A stretch of 50,496 nt of DNA from an uncultured Clostridium sp. (GTDB lineage Bacteria > Bacillota > Clostridia > TANB77 > CAG-508). Position numbers and translations under genes: made by a program. Of this stretch, positions 35,788-44,855 are shown piece by piece. How positions within the stretch are numbered: the first letter of the stretch is position 1; each line of letters opens with the position of its first letter. Under the pieces are notes generated by a model. It searched no databases. It saw only the letters and a list, made by a program, of their open reading frames with translations, and was not told where the DNA came from. Where the stretch lies: contig CAMUHU010000004.1 of the NCBI GenBank assembly GCA_947088765.1, forward strand, positions 1 through 50,496, given 5' to 3'.

Positions 35788-36372
35788 TTATACATTAGTT
35801 ATTTCTTTTATTTGTTTATAGATTTCTTGTACATTTTCTATATTTTTTATAAAAATGCCATTTCCAAAACCTGTTTCTGCATTAGTAAATAATACAATAT
35901 TTCCAAGATTAAAGTATCTCTGAATAAATGTTTGACGCATTGTTATTTCTCTTATATATTTATATTTTACCTCTTTTTCAGAGACATTTAAAAAGCTATC
36001 TTTATAAATTACTTTTGTTTTATAAAAATCATATGTATAATTTTTGTATTGTTTTTTATTAACTAATACTTGTATTCCCCAAATGCTTCCAAATATTATA
36101 ATTGTTATAAATGTAATTACCATACCTACTAGAAAATCTACACTTCCAAATATAAGTAATGTTATTGCAATTATAAAAATGTAAATTAATAATGATGGTA
36201 ATGCCATGTATCCAAATTTGTAAGTTGGTTTTACTTGTAATTGTATTTCATTATCTACTACTTTTTTTGCTTCTTCTTTTGGTGTTTCTTTTGAGTCTGA
36301 AATACGTGTACCACAATTAGTACAGAATTCTGCTGTGTCTGGTAACTTTGTACCACATTTTTCGCAAAACAT
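35788..36372 (-). CDS. Zinc-ribbon membrane protein, copy A
   Basis: 194 residues from ATG 36372, just after GGGAGG; the longer start at 36399 has no such site. N-terminal zinc ribbon FCEKCGTKL-x7-FCTNCGTR, two transmembrane segments, then a PH-like domain with YKYIREITM. About one third of residues appear identical to copy B, so the two arose by tandem duplication. Function unknown; a membrane-bound signalling or stress role is possible. Confidence 0.85.
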   Translation of the reverse strand: MFCEKCGTKLPDTAEFCTNCGTRISDSKETPKEEAKKVVDNEIQLQVKPTYKFGYMALPSLLIYIFIIAITLLIFGSVDFLVGMVITFITIIIFGSIWGIQVLVNKKQYKNYTYDFYKTKVIYKDSFLNVSEKEVKYKYIREITMRQTFIQRYFNLGNIVLFTNAETGFGNGIFIKNIENVQEIYKQIKEITNV

Positions 36373-36459
36373 TTTATTTTCCTCCCTTTTCATAATCAAT
36401 TTTTAATTATGCACATAGTATATTATATTTCGAGTTTTTTTGCAATATGATTTCTTAAA

Positions 36460-36939
36460 TTATCTATGATATGTTTCATTGTTAGAAATTTTGAAAGTTC
36501 TAAATATTTGCTCTAGTAAGAATACTCTAATTAGTTGATGTGGAAATGTCATTTTCGAAAAACATATTTTTTCTTTTGATGAATTTAGTATTTCTTCACC
36601 TATTCCAAGTGTCCCTCCTATTATAAATGTTATTGAACTGCTAGTATTTGATATTTCTTCAATCTTTTTTGCAAACTCTTCTGAGGTTAATTGTTTCCCT
36701 TGTAAGTCTAGCGATATACAATACGTATCTCTTTTAATGTATGATAACATTTTATTCGCTTCTTTTCCTTTTATGTTTTTTATGATTGTCTCGCTTATTT
36801 TATCTGGAACTTTTTCGTCTGATACTTCTATTATGTTTAAGTTACAATATTTTGACAGTCTTTTACTGTATTCATTTATTGCTTCTTTTAAATAATTTTC
36901 TTTGATTTTTCCTACGCATAGTATGTTTATTGTTAGCAT
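36460..36939 (-). CDS. rlmH: 23S rRNA (pseudouridine-1915-N3)-methyltransferase RlmH
   Basis: 159 residues, the usual length of this SPOUT-class knotted methyltransferase, which methylates pseudouridine 1915 in 23S rRNA helix 69. Shows ILCVGKIKENYLKEAINEY at the N-terminus, FIIGGTLGIGEEIL in the SAM-binding knot, and the conserved C-terminal FPHQLIRVFLLEQIFR...ETYHR. It starts 43 bases after pgi on the same strand. ATG with AAGGAG upstream. Confidence 0.96.
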   Translation of the reverse strand: MLTINILCVGKIKENYLKEAINEYSKRLSKYCNLNIIEVSDEKVPDKISETIIKNIKGKEANKMLSYIKRDTYCISLDLQGKQLTSEEFAKKIEEISNTSSSITFIIGGTLGIGEEILNSSKEKICFSKMTFPHQLIRVFLLEQIFRTFKISNNETYHR

Positions 36940-36981
36940 TTTTTCTCCTTATATATTTTTGATATTTTATTATTTTTCAAT

Positions 36982-38277
36982 CTAATATCCTGGTTTTCCT
37001 AGCAATCTAAACATATTCTTCTTATATTCCTCTACTCCAGGTTGATTAAATGGGTTTACTCCTAAGATTTTTCCAGACATCGCACATGCTAATTCGAAAA
37101 AGTATATTAGATTTCCAATGGTTGCTGCATCCAATTTTTCCATATCTATTACAATGTTTGGTACTCCTCCATTTACATGTGCTTCGATTGTTCCCTCCAT
37201 TGCTTTTTTACATACATAATCTACTGTTTTTCCTGCTACAAAGTTCATTCCATCTAAATTGTCTTCATCTGGTTTTATTTCTATGTCTATAGCTGGATTT
37301 GCAACATTTATTACTGTTTCCATTAGATTTCTTTGTCCTTGTTGTATGTATTGCCCCATTGAGTGTAAGTCTGTTGTAAAGTCTACTCCTGCTGGGAATA
37401 TTCCTTTTTCTTCTTTTCCTTCACTTTCTCCAAATAATTGCTTCCACCATTCAACAAAATAATGTAATTTCGGATTATAGTTTGCTAGTATTTCAATTTC
37501 TTTTCCTTCATCATATAAAATATTTCTTATTACTGCATATTGATAACATTCATTATATTTTAAATTTGGCTCCATATATTTGTTTTGTGCAATTCTTGCT
37601 CCATTCATTAGTTCATCTATGTCTATTCCTGCAACTGCTATTGGTAATAGTCCTACTGCTGTTAATACAGAGTATCTTCCACCTATATTATCTGGAACCA
37701 CAAAAGTTTCATATCCTTCATCATTTGCTAATTGTTTTAATGCACCTTTTTCTCTGTCTGTTGTTACATATATTCTTTTTCTTGCTTCTTCTAATCCATA
37801 TTTATTTTCTAAAAATTCTCTAAATATTCTAAATGCAATAGCTGGTTCTGTAGTTGTTCCTGACTTTGATATTACATTTATTGATATGTCTTTATCTCCT
37901 ATTGCTTCTATCATTTCTGCAATATATGTAGAGCTTAAATTATTTCCTGCATAAAGTATTTGTGGCTCATTTGAGTTTGGATTATAAAATCCATTGTTTA
38001 GAGCTTCTATAACTGCTCTTGCTCCTAAATATGAACCTCCTATTCCTATACATATAAAAACCTTTGAGTTACTTCTTATTGTTTCTGCTGATTTTTTTAT
38101 TCTCTCAAATTCTTCTTTATCATAATTGGTTGGTAATTCTAACCACCCTAAAAATTCTTCTGGTTTTGATGAGTTGTTCCTAATCTCTTGGTCTATTTTT
38201 TCTACTTTTTCTTGATATTCTATTACTTTTCTCATTTCAATTCCAGTATTTTCAAATTTTACTTTTATGTTTGACAT
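36982..38277 (-). CDS. pgi: Glucose-6-phosphate isomerase
   Basis: 431 residues. Interconverts glucose-6-phosphate and fructose-6-phosphate in glycolysis. Signatures: [30 protein letters not shown], the [14 protein letters not shown] loop, catalytic Glu in the [10 protein letters not shown] region and the C-terminal [12 protein letters not shown]. Length is that of the short Firmicutes type. AGGAGG lies before the ATG. Followed by rlmH. Confidence 0.97.
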   Translation of the reverse strand: MSNIKVKFENTGIEMRKVIEYQEKVEKIDQEIRNNSSKPEEFLGWLELPTNYDKEEFERIKKSAETIRSNSKVFICIGIGGSYLGARAVIEALNNGFYNPNSNEPQILYAGNNLSSTYIAEMIEAIGDKDISINVISKSGTTTEPAIAFRIFREFLENKYGLEEARKRIYVTTDREKGALKQLANDEGYETFVVPDNIGGRYSVLTAVGLLPIAVAGIDIDELMNGARIAQNKYMEPNLKYNECYQYAVIRNILYDEGKEIEILANYNPKLHYFVEWWKQLFGESEGKEEKGIFPAGVDFTTDLHSMGQYIQQGQRNLMETVINVANPAIDIEIKPDEDNLDGMNFVAGKTVDYVCKKAMEGTIEAHVNGGVPNIVIDMEKLDAATIGNLIYFFELACAMSGKILGVNPFNQPGVEEYKKNMFRLLGKPGY

Positions 38278-38510
38278 TCGATATCCTCCTCTTTTTATAA
38301 TATTCTTGATTATTTTATACTATTAATTCTTTTTATGCAATAGATTTCTTTCTTGAATAATTAAATTTTAATACTACGTTTTTTCTCCTTGCGTTTTGTT
38401 CTACTTGTTAGTATACTAACAAGTGTTAATTGGTTACAATAAATCTTTTATATTATATGTTAGATTAACATAATTGTCAAATAATTTCAAAAGTTTGAGG
38501 CATTCTTCTA
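38278..38510. other. Intergenic DNA upstream of pgi
   Basis: Non-coding. It holds the likely pgi promoter region and a short imperfect repeat (CTTGTTAGTATACTAACAAG, 38405-38424) that is a perfect 20-base palindrome. No gene or known regulatory RNA was recognised. Confidence 0.5.
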
Positions 38511-38539
38511 GGAGACGGACCAGCAATGCTGCTCCTACA
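38511..38539. repeat. TGTAGGG-type palindromic element, copy 4
   Basis: Minus strand TGTAGGAGCAGCATTGCTGG; CAGCATTGCTG forms a small stem. It differs from the other copies in GGAG for GGGA/GGGG after TGTA. Located between pgi and the Cys-rich gene. Confidence 0.45.
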
Positions 38540-38611
38540 CTTTCTCTACAATTTTTAATAATTCTTTTTATTTGATAATCTGATTAATTTCCTTGTTCTC
38601 AAATAAAAAAT

Positions 38612-38663
38612 GGATTTTAAGAATTGCTAAGTGATAGTAATCACAAAGTAATTCTTAAAATCC
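38612..38663. terminator. Inverted repeat with nested hairpin
   Basis: GGATTTTAAGAATT (38612-38625) pairs exactly with 38650-38663; inside is GTGAT-AGTA-ATCAC. Between pgi and the Cys-rich gene. Probably a terminator or leader structure; no T-run is strong enough to be sure. Confidence 0.5.
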
Positions 38664-38703
38664 TCATATTTCTATTGTTTACAGCTTCACTTTGTTCAGC
38701 TGC

Positions 38704-38747
38704 ATAAGATATCCGTAGAATTCGTTCCTCATTAACGGATATCTTAT
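38704..38747 (-). terminator. Hairpin overlapping the stop codon of the Cys-rich gene
   Basis: Arms ATAAGATATCCGT (38704-38716) and 38735-38747, perfect over 13 bases, with an 18-base loop. It includes the TAA stop (38744-38746). It may terminate the small minus-strand gene, though no T-run follows. Confidence 0.5.
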
Positions 38748-38920
38748 CTTCCACAACAACCGAAGTTTGTAAATAATAATAGGAATATTATTATAAAGAA
38801 TAGTATTTCAGAATCTCCACAACAACAGTTTCCACCAAATAGGCTTCCTAATCCTCCACAGCATCCACATCCATTATTATTATTTTGATTACATCCGCAA
38901 TTTCTTTGTTCCTCTGGCAT
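38744..38920 (-). CDS. Small Cys/Gly-rich membrane protein
   Basis: 58 residues from ATG 38920 (GGAGGGTG upstream); the ORF could be extended to 38968 but that lies before the ribosome site. The N-terminal half is Cys/Asn/Gly-rich (NCGCNQNNNNGCGCCGGLGS), then NCCCGDSE, a single hydrophobic helix (ILFFIIIFLLLFTNF) and GCCGR. At least nine Cys. Resembles small YjcZ/spore-associated membrane proteins by style, but no family is certain. Confidence 0.7.
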   Translation of the reverse strand: MPEEQRNCGCNQNNNNGCGCCGGLGSLFGGNCCCGDSEILFFIIIFLLLFTNFGCCGR

Positions 38921-39033
38921 AATATCACCCTCCTTTAAATTTTCATATAATATACTATGAACGTTCACAAATTTATGCTACAATTTATTTGAAATTTTTA
39001 ATAATGTAATATAATAATTATTTATATCTTAAT

Positions 39034-39063
39034 TTGTAATATAATATTTTTTTGTGATATAAT
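39034..39063 (+). promoter_or_regulatory. Promoter of the U32 peptidase gene
   Basis: TTGTAA (39034-39039), 18-base spacer, TATAAT (39058-39063) with TG extension. AAAGGAG then precedes the ATG at 39098. Confidence 0.7.
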
Positions 39064-39097
39064 ATGGAACGTAAATGATACAAAGGAGTTAATAAGT

Positions 39098-41515
39098 ATG
39101 AAAAATAATATAGAACTTTTGTGCCCTGTTGGTAATTTTGATTGTTTAAAGGCTGCTGTCCAAAATGGTGCTGATGCTGTCTATCTAGGAGCCTCTAATT
39201 TTAGTGCTAGAGCAAGCGCTACAAATTTTAATCTAGATGAACTTAAACAAGCTATAGAATATGCACATGTTAGAAATGTTAAGGTTCATTTAGCACTAAA
39301 TACTTTAATAAAAAATGATGAACTAAATTCTGCTTTATCTTTAGCAAGTTTCGCTTATGAATTTGGTGTTGATGCTATAATAGTTCAAGATTTAGGTCTT
39401 GCCAAAATATTAATAAAAAGTTTCCCTAAGCTTCCTATTCACGCTAGTACTCAAATGACTATTCATAATTTAGAGGGAGTTGTACAAGCTGAACGTTTAG
39501 GCTTTTCTAGAGTTATTTTATCTCGTGAGCTTTCTCTAGAAGAAATTAATTATATATGTAGAAATTCGGATATTGAAATAGAGTGCTTTGTTCATGGTGC
39601 TCTTTGTGTTTCTTATTCTGGACAATGTCTATTTTCTAGTATGGTGGGTGGACGTTCTGCTAATCGTGGTAAATGTGCCCAAGCTTGCCGTCTACCTTAC
39701 GAATTATTAGAAGATAATGAGACTATTATAGATAAAGGTTATTTGTTAAGCCCTCGTGATTTATGTGGTTTAGATAATTTAGGTTTTCTTATCGATGCTG
39801 GTGTTACCTCTTTAAAAATTGAAGGTAGATTAAAAAGTCCTGAATATGTTGCAACAGTTACTAGAATTTATAGGAAATATATAGATTTGTATTATAAGAA
39901 TGGTAATTTTGAAATTGATGAAAAAGATTATTCTGATTTACTTCAAGTATTTAATAGAGGTGGTTTTTCTTCTGGACATTTTAGTGATTTACCTAATAAG
40001 GATTTAGTATTTAAGGATAAACCAAATAATATGGGGATATATATAGGAAATGTGGCAAATTTCGATTCTAATAAAGGGCATATAAAGTTAAATCTTGCAG
40101 ATTCTCTTGAAATTGGTGATACTATTAATTTCGAGAAGGAAAATACTAGATATACTGTGTCTGAATTAATGATTGGTAATTCTAATATTCGTAAAGCCTC
40201 TACTGGTCAAATAGTTACTATAGGAAGAATGAAGGGTAATATTCATTTAAGTGACAAAATTTACAAACTATCTAGTAAACCTCTTTCTGATTTTTCATTA
40301 AAAACTTACCAAAATGTTGAGTCAAAGAAAATTCTATTGGCTTGCAAAATCACTATTAAGAAGAATTTGCCTGTAACTGTAAAGGTTAAAGCAATTGACC
40401 CTTCTAGTACTTATCAAGATATAATTACTAATATAACATCTGATATTTATCCTGTTGATTCAATCAACCAACCTATTACTGAGGAAAAAATTATTGAGCA
40501 GTTTAAAAAAACTGGAAATACACCTTTTGAGTTTTCTAAATTTGATATAGATTTAGATAGAAATTTGTATATCCCTAAAGTCTCAATCTTGAATGCTTTA
40601 AGACGTGATGTCCTTAAAGAATTAGAGATTTCTGCTGTAAAACGTTCTATAAGAGTTCCAACAGAATTAAAACTTAAGAATCCGCAAATGGAAGTAGCAA
40701 TTTCAAAGCCTAAGTATAAGAAGATTTCTCTTCTTTTAAATATATTGAATTTGGATTTTGATTATAACAATTTAGAAAATGTTGAACGTCTATATATTCC
40801 TATAAAATACTTTTCTCTTCCAAAGTATGAAAATATCTTGACTACTATTACTTCTAAGTTTAATACTTATATATATATGCCTACTGTTACTAAAACAAAT
40901 TATAAGAATATTTTTATGAATTCAATTTCTTCAGCATTGTCTAAGTATAATATCAATGGATTTGTTGTATCTAATTTATCTATGTTTACATTATTAAAGG
41001 ATTTTAAAGATAATTACGATTTTATTGGTAATTATACTTTAAATGTTTTTAATGACTATACTGCAAGTGAGTTAAATAATTTAGGTGTTTCCACTATTAC
41101 TTTATCACCTGAGCTTAATAAATTGGATATTGAAAATATATGTAATGGAATTTCTTCTGAATTGATTGTTTATGGAAATATTCCCCTTATGAATATTAAA
41201 TATTGTTTGTTTGGGACTTCTAATCAATGTTATCCTGAGTGTTCTAATAGATGTAATTCTAGCCATAAATATTATTTAAAGGATAGAATGGGATTTTCCA
41301 TGAGAGTTATTCCTGATAATGTTCAGACTGTTTCTACTATTTATAATGCTAGGATTACCTCTCTTGCCTGTTCTGATTTGAACATTGATTTCGCTAGAAT
41401 TGATATTCTTGATGAGGATATTTCTACTATTAATCATATTATTCAAATAGTTAAAAGTGGAAAACGACTGGAAGGGACAGATTATACTAATGGAAATATT
41501 AATCGCCAAATTTAA
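39098..41515 (+). CDS. U32-family peptidase / RNA hydroxylation protein (RlhA/TrhP type)
   Basis: 805 residues. The N-terminal U32 TIM barrel opens ELLCPVGNFDCLKAAVQNGA and has the family signature ECFVHGALCVSYSGQCLFSS, then GKCAQACRLPYEL: these Cys build a cluster site. The middle holds the DUF3656 domain, and the C-terminus another Cys set (CYPECSNRCNS). Members of this group (RlhA, TrhP) hydroxylate 23S rRNA or tRNA; others were called collagenases. Which substrate applies is unknown. Long form typical of Firmicutes. Followed by an RluA-type synthase on the same strand, fitting an RNA-modification pair. Confidence 0.9.
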   Translation: MKNNIELLCPVGNFDCLKAAVQNGADAVYLGASNFSARASATNFNLDELKQAIEYAHVRNVKVHLALNTLIKNDELNSALSLASFAYEFGVDAIIVQDLGLAKILIKSFPKLPIHASTQMTIHNLEGVVQAERLGFSRVILSRELSLEEINYICRNSDIEIECFVHGALCVSYSGQCLFSSMVGGRSANRGKCAQACRLPYELLEDNETIIDKGYLLSPRDLCGLDNLGFLIDAGVTSLKIEGRLKSPEYVATVTRIYRKYIDLYYKNGNFEIDEKDYSDLLQVFNRGGFSSGHFSDLPNKDLVFKDKPNNMGIYIGNVANFDSNKGHIKLNLADSLEIGDTINFEKENTRYTVSELMIGNSNIRKASTGQIVTIGRMKGNIHLSDKIYKLSSKPLSDFSLKTYQNVESKKILLACKITIKKNLPVTVKVKAIDPSSTYQDIITNITSDIYPVDSINQPITEEKIIEQFKKTGNTPFEFSKFDIDLDRNLYIPKVSILNALRRDVLKELEISAVKRSIRVPTELKLKNPQMEVAISKPKYKKISLLLNILNLDFDYNNLENVERLYIPIKYFSLPKYENILTTITSKFNTYIYMPTVTKTNYKNIFMNSISSALSKYNINGFVVSNLSMFTLLKDFKDNYDFIGNYTLNVFNDYTASELNNLGVSTITLSPELNKLDIENICNGISSELIVYGNIPLMNIKYCLFGTSNQCYPECSNRCNSSHKYYLKDRMGFSMRVIPDNVQTVSTIYNARITSLACSDLNIDFARIDILDEDISTINHIIQIVKSGKRLEGTDYTNGNINRQI

Positions 41516-41519
41516 AAAT

Positions 41520-41550
41520 AATTGCCCTTTGGCATAGCCAAATAACAATT
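41520..41550 (+). terminator. Hairpin after the U32 gene
   Basis: AATTG...CAATT with inner TTTGGC-ATA-GCCAAA, then CTTTTT. It lies 5 bases after the U32 stop. May terminate or attenuate transcription into the next gene. Confidence 0.7.
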
Positions 41551-41593
41551 CTTTTTAAATTTCATATATAATAAGAAGGAGAAATATCTTAAT

Positions 41594-42448
41594 ATGAAAG
41601 AATTAATTGTTCCTGCTAAATATGACAATAAAAAATTAAATAATTTTCTTTTTGATAGTTTTGATGGTTTGAAGCAAAGTACATTGTATAAGGCATTACG
41701 ACAGAAAGATATTCGTATAAATGATATACGAATAAGCTCTAATGAGACTATTCATACTGGCGATAAAGTAAAAGTTTATATTGTTGATGAATTACTATTT
41801 TATAACAATGATTTTAAAATTATATACGAGGATAATAATATTTTAGTAGTTGATAAACCTGCTGGAATTGAGATTGTTGGCGAAAACTCTCTTACAAGTT
41901 ATGTACAAATGAAATATCCTTCTTCTATGCCTTGTCACAGGCTAGATAGAAATACTTATGGACTTGTTTTATTTGCTAAAAATGATGAAGCTTTGCAAAT
42001 TTTGTTTGATAAGTTTAAAAATCATGAGATAAAGAAATATTATAAATGTAAAGTGTATGGAATTCCAAATCATAAACATGCAGAATTAAAAGCATATCTA
42101 TTTAAAGACGGTAATAAGTCTCAGGTATATATTTCAGATTCTCCTAAAAAAGGCTATAGAGAAATTATTACAGAATATACTGTGCTTTATTCTAATAAAA
42201 AGGAAAATACATCAACTCTTGAAATTTTATTACATACAGGACGTACTCATCAAATTCGTGCACATCTTGCTCACATTGGTTATCCGATAATTGGAGATGG
42301 TAAGTATGGTTTGAATAAAATTAATAAAAGATTTCATAAGAAAACTCAAGAACTCTGTGCTTATAAGATAGAATTTGACTTTTCATCCGATTCTGGAAAT
42401 CTTGAATATTTGAATGATAAAATAATTGAGAAATACTACAATATCTAA
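41594..42448 (+). CDS. RluA-family pseudouridine synthase
   Basis: 284 residues. An N-terminal S4-like segment (about 1-70), then the RluA catalytic motif CHRLDRNTYGLVLF with the active Asp near residue 118, and GRTHQIRAHLAHIGYPIIGD near 215. It isomerises uridine to pseudouridine in rRNA or tRNA; the exact site is not clear. AAGGAG lies before the ATG. Second gene of a short plus-strand run with the U32 peptidase; a terminator follows at 42461. Confidence 0.93.
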   Translation: MKELIVPAKYDNKKLNNFLFDSFDGLKQSTLYKALRQKDIRINDIRISSNETIHTGDKVKVYIVDELLFYNNDFKIIYEDNNILVVDKPAGIEIVGENSLTSYVQMKYPSSMPCHRLDRNTYGLVLFAKNDEALQILFDKFKNHEIKKYYKCKVYGIPNHKHAELKAYLFKDGNKSQVYISDSPKKGYREIITEYTVLYSNKKENTSTLEILLHTGRTHQIRAHLAHIGYPIIGDGKYGLNKINKRFHKKTQELCAYKIEFDFSSDSGNLEYLNDKIIEKYYNI

Positions 42449-42460
42449 TGTCTAACTTCT

Positions 42461-42488
42461 AAAGGGTACAGCTATGCTATACCCTTTA
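42461..42488 (+). terminator. Terminator of the RluA-type gene
   Basis: AAAGGGTA-c-AGC-TAT-GCT-a-TACCCTTT. An 8-bp stem with an inner 3-bp stem, 13 bases after the stop, shared with the convergent DUF1540 gene. Confidence 0.75.
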
Positions 42489-42491
42489 CTA

Positions 42492-42665
42492 TTATTCTTC
42501 TGTGTCATTATATTCATAACTTGCACACATAGATTCGTCACATTCACATGTGTCACAATCATCGATTGGTTCTACTGTTATTTGATTTAAATTACATAAT
42601 TCTTTTTCAGAGTTGTTGTATTTACAACTTGTAACTGTACAATTTATTTTTTGATTCTTATCCAT
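42492..42665 (-). CDS. DUF1540 Cys-rich small protein
   Basis: 57 residues from ATG 42665 with AAGGGTGATATT upstream. Seven Cys at 9, 14, 24, 37, 40, 42 and 47 in the order C-x4-C-x9-C-x12-C-x2-C-x1-C-x4-C, with acidic residues around them: the DUF1540 pattern, a proposed metal-binding domain of unknown function in Clostridia. Also opens MDKNQKINCTVTSCKYNNSE, very typical. Too short to be called by most ORF finders. Confidence 0.88.
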   Translation of the reverse strand: MDKNQKINCTVTSCKYNNSEKELCNLNQITVEPIDDCDTCECDESMCASYEYNDTEE

Positions 42666-42790
42666 AATAATATCACCCTTTCTAAAATTATAAATAAAAC
42701 TAATTTGTTTATTATAATTTTATGATATTATTATTTGTATTTTTATATAAATTATTATTTTTTTTACATGTTTTTTTTTCCAATTTTATT

Positions 42791-43240
42791 TTAAGACTTT
42801 TTTGCATTTGATTCACAGCTAGTTGCATCTTTAAAACTTAAATACCATGACATTCCATTTCTATTTTCTCTAATTTCTTCTTGCCTTTTTTGTAATCCTT
42901 CAAATGTTGTTGGTAAAGCCTGTATTACTGGATTTCCTGGTGTCCAGTTTAATGGTGTTGCTGCTTTACAGTTATCTACTGTCTGCAAAGCTTCTACTGC
43001 CCTTATTATTTCTGGAATTGAACGTCCAACTTGCATTGGATATATAAGTATAAGTCTTAATACTCCTTTATCATCTATTATAAATACATTTCTTACCGTT
43101 TCTGTTTTACTTACATCATTTGATATCATACCATATTTTCTAGCTATTTCTCCATTCCTATCTGCTATTATAGGGAATGGCACTATTGTACCTGTCTTTT
43201 CGTAAATGTTGTTTAACCATGCTAAATGTGAAGCATTGCT
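42791..43240 (-). pseudogene. Peroxiredoxin (Prx6-type), C-terminal fragment
   Basis: 149 in-frame codons from SNASHLAWLNNIYEKTG through PFPIIADRNGEIARKYGM, NVFIIDDKGVLRLIL, to a natural end at 42791. This is the C-terminal two-thirds of a 1-Cys peroxiredoxin including the dimerisation arm (LNWTPGNPVIQALPTTFEGL). Upstream of SNASH the frame runs into unrelated DNA and a stop, with no start codon. The core AGCAATGCTTCACAT (43226-43240) matches the end of the middle fragment at 14189-14203 with one difference. A GTG at 43183 gives an ORF but has no ribosome site. Confidence 0.92.
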
Positions 43241-43265
43241 AATGTTACCAATTTTTATTTTCTAC

Positions 43266-43283
43266 TGTAGGGGTGACCATTGG
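43266..43283. repeat. TGTAGGG-type element, degenerate copy 5
   Basis: TGTAGGGGTGACCATTGGG without a perfect stem. It lies only about 25 bases from the breakpoint of the peroxiredoxin C-terminal fragment. Confidence 0.4.
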
Positions 43284-43428
43284 GAGAATTCTGATAAGGA
43301 CAAATTTCTGATTTCTTTATCTCTAAAAGCTACTGGGTGAATTATTTACATTCTTTGTAATATACACATTTGTTTTGGATAGTACATAATGTTATTTCCT
43401 TTCACATTGTAATTTTTCATTTACTTTC

Positions 43429-44178
43429 TTATCTTAAATCCACTATATTATCTGTTAAAATATCTGTATCAATTGTATATTTCTTTTTATTATTATTGTC
43501 TATATATACAGGAAATTGCTTTATATCTTTTTCTTCTATTATGCTTTCTGGATTTATCCAAATATTTTTACTTTTAAATATATATTTCTTACTATCTAAT
43601 GGGTTGTTCCATTCACAAATAATATTATATGGGCAATTTCCATTTACTCGATATGAAGTATTTAAAACTGTCTCAATATAGGTCGCATATATTAATTCTC
43701 CACTTTCTTTTAATTTTTTTTCTGACTTTCTCTTATTAATTTTTACTAATATTCCTGTTCCTCCTATCATTAGAAAAATCAATCCTACTCCAGGAAAAAT
43801 CAAAAATAATAAATCCAAAGATTTCACACCTATTCTGTTTGGATTATCTTTGTCATAATATATATCTATTTCTTTTCCTTCATAAAAACTAGAAGAATAA
43901 CTATTTAACTTTGATTCATATTCTTTACCATCAACAGTGTATGAAACATATACTTCGTGATTTGTATTATGATTAGTATTTCTATATGATGATATTTCTG
44001 TAATAGTTCCTATTGTATCTACTTTGTTTGCATAGTTAAAAATATTTCCAAACACAACTAATCCAATTATAACAAACACTACTCCAATACTGGCAAATAA
44101 AATCCATATTAAATTTTCTAATTTGTTTTCTTTCATAAAATCTAATCTCACTTCCAAATTACTAGTTATCTTTTTCAT
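43429..44178 (-). CDS. DUF3592-type membrane protein
   Basis: 249 residues (possibly 235 if the Met at 44136 is used). Two transmembrane segments (about 22-48 and 122-148) flank an extracytoplasmic beta domain reading VSYTVDGKEYESKLN and YYDKDNPNRIGV, as in DUF3592 proteins. A cytoplasmic domain follows with GELIYATYIETVLNTSY. Function unknown. Its start overlaps the stop of a truncated frame at 44178-44336. Part of a run of accessory membrane genes. Confidence 0.75.
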   Translation of the reverse strand: MKKITSNLEVRLDFMKENKLENLIWILFASIGVVFVIIGLVVFGNIFNYANKVDTIGTITEISSYRNTNHNTNHEVYVSYTVDGKEYESKLNSYSSSFYEGKEIDIYYDKDNPNRIGVKSLDLLFLIFPGVGLIFLMIGGTGILVKINKRKSEKKLKESGELIYATYIETVLNTSYRVNGNCPYNIICEWNNPLDSKKYIFKSKNIWINPESIIEEKDIKQFPVYIDNNNKKKYTIDTDILTDNIVDLR

Positions 44179-44336
44179 TATAACATTATTCCTAAAAAAT
44201 GTATATCTATTTCTGTAATTTTATCTGAACCACCTACTCCTAAACCCGTAAACATTAAAATACCAGCTAATGCTATTAATATTGCAACTATTATTGAAAT
44301 TATTATTATAACTTTCTTTCTAATTTTAAGACCCTT
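44178..44336 (-). pseudogene. Fragment of a small membrane protein
   Basis: 52 sense codons reading KGLKIRKKVIIIISIIVAIL and on to TEIDIHFLGIML-stop, with no usable start codon; an ATG-stop lies just before it, suggesting a frame-breaking change near the start. One transmembrane helix. It is overlapped by the DUF3592 gene (TAATG). Confidence 0.35.
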
Positions 44337-44373
44337 TTACATTACTTATATTTAGACGTTTTAAATGTATTAT

Positions 44374-44823
44374 TTAGGTGGATTTTATGAAATTTTTTGT
44401 TTTTTTTACCTCTTTTATGACTAAATAACTAACTTTATAAATAATAGCCCCTAAAGAAATTTTTACTTTATTACTGCTTGTCTTACCTTCATTATAACCA
44501 TTCTGTATAATATAATCTTGTAAAAATTGCATATTTTTATCACTATCATTAAACATAATTTTATCTTCTATACCATTTTCATAGTATAAGATTAATTCCC
44601 AATCTCCTAATCCTTGCTGATAAGAAATCTTATATATCTGCCCCATTACGATTTTATTGTTTTCTATTATTATTTCTTCTATATATTCTCTATTGCTTGA
44701 ATCTATATTTATATAGTATCTATTTTGTAATGCTTTTACGAGGTTATTTGATATAGTGATTATGCTTATTACAATTATATTAATTACAATTATTGTACTT
44801 AATTCATCAAACACTTTATTCAT
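44374..44823 (-). CDS. Hypothetical protein with N-terminal membrane helix
   Basis: 149 residues. One helix at about 10-30 (STIIVINIIVISIITIS), then a small beta-rich outer domain (VMGQIYKISYQQGLGDWEL) and a basic C-terminal tail (VIKEVKKTKNF). I do not recognise the family. It lies among other accessory membrane genes, 32 bases from the pseudogene at 44856. Confidence 0.6.
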   Translation of the reverse strand: MNKVFDELSTIIVINIIVISIITISNNLVKALQNRYYINIDSSNREYIEEIIIENNKIVMGQIYKISYQQGLGDWELILYYENGIEDKIMFNDSDKNMQFLQDYIIQNGYNEGKTSSNKVKISLGAIIYKVSYLVIKEVKKTKNFIKST

Positions 44824-44855
44824 TATATCAACTTCTTTTATAAAAATTTTCTTTA

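Noticed and set aside
41276..41548. 90-codon minus-strand ORF
   Set aside because: Antisense to the 3' end of the U32 gene and runs through its terminator hairpin; no ribosome site.
42791..43183. Intact small peroxiredoxin-like gene starting at GTG 43183
   Set aside because: No ribosome site, and homology continues upstream of the GTG to 43240, so this is a fragment.
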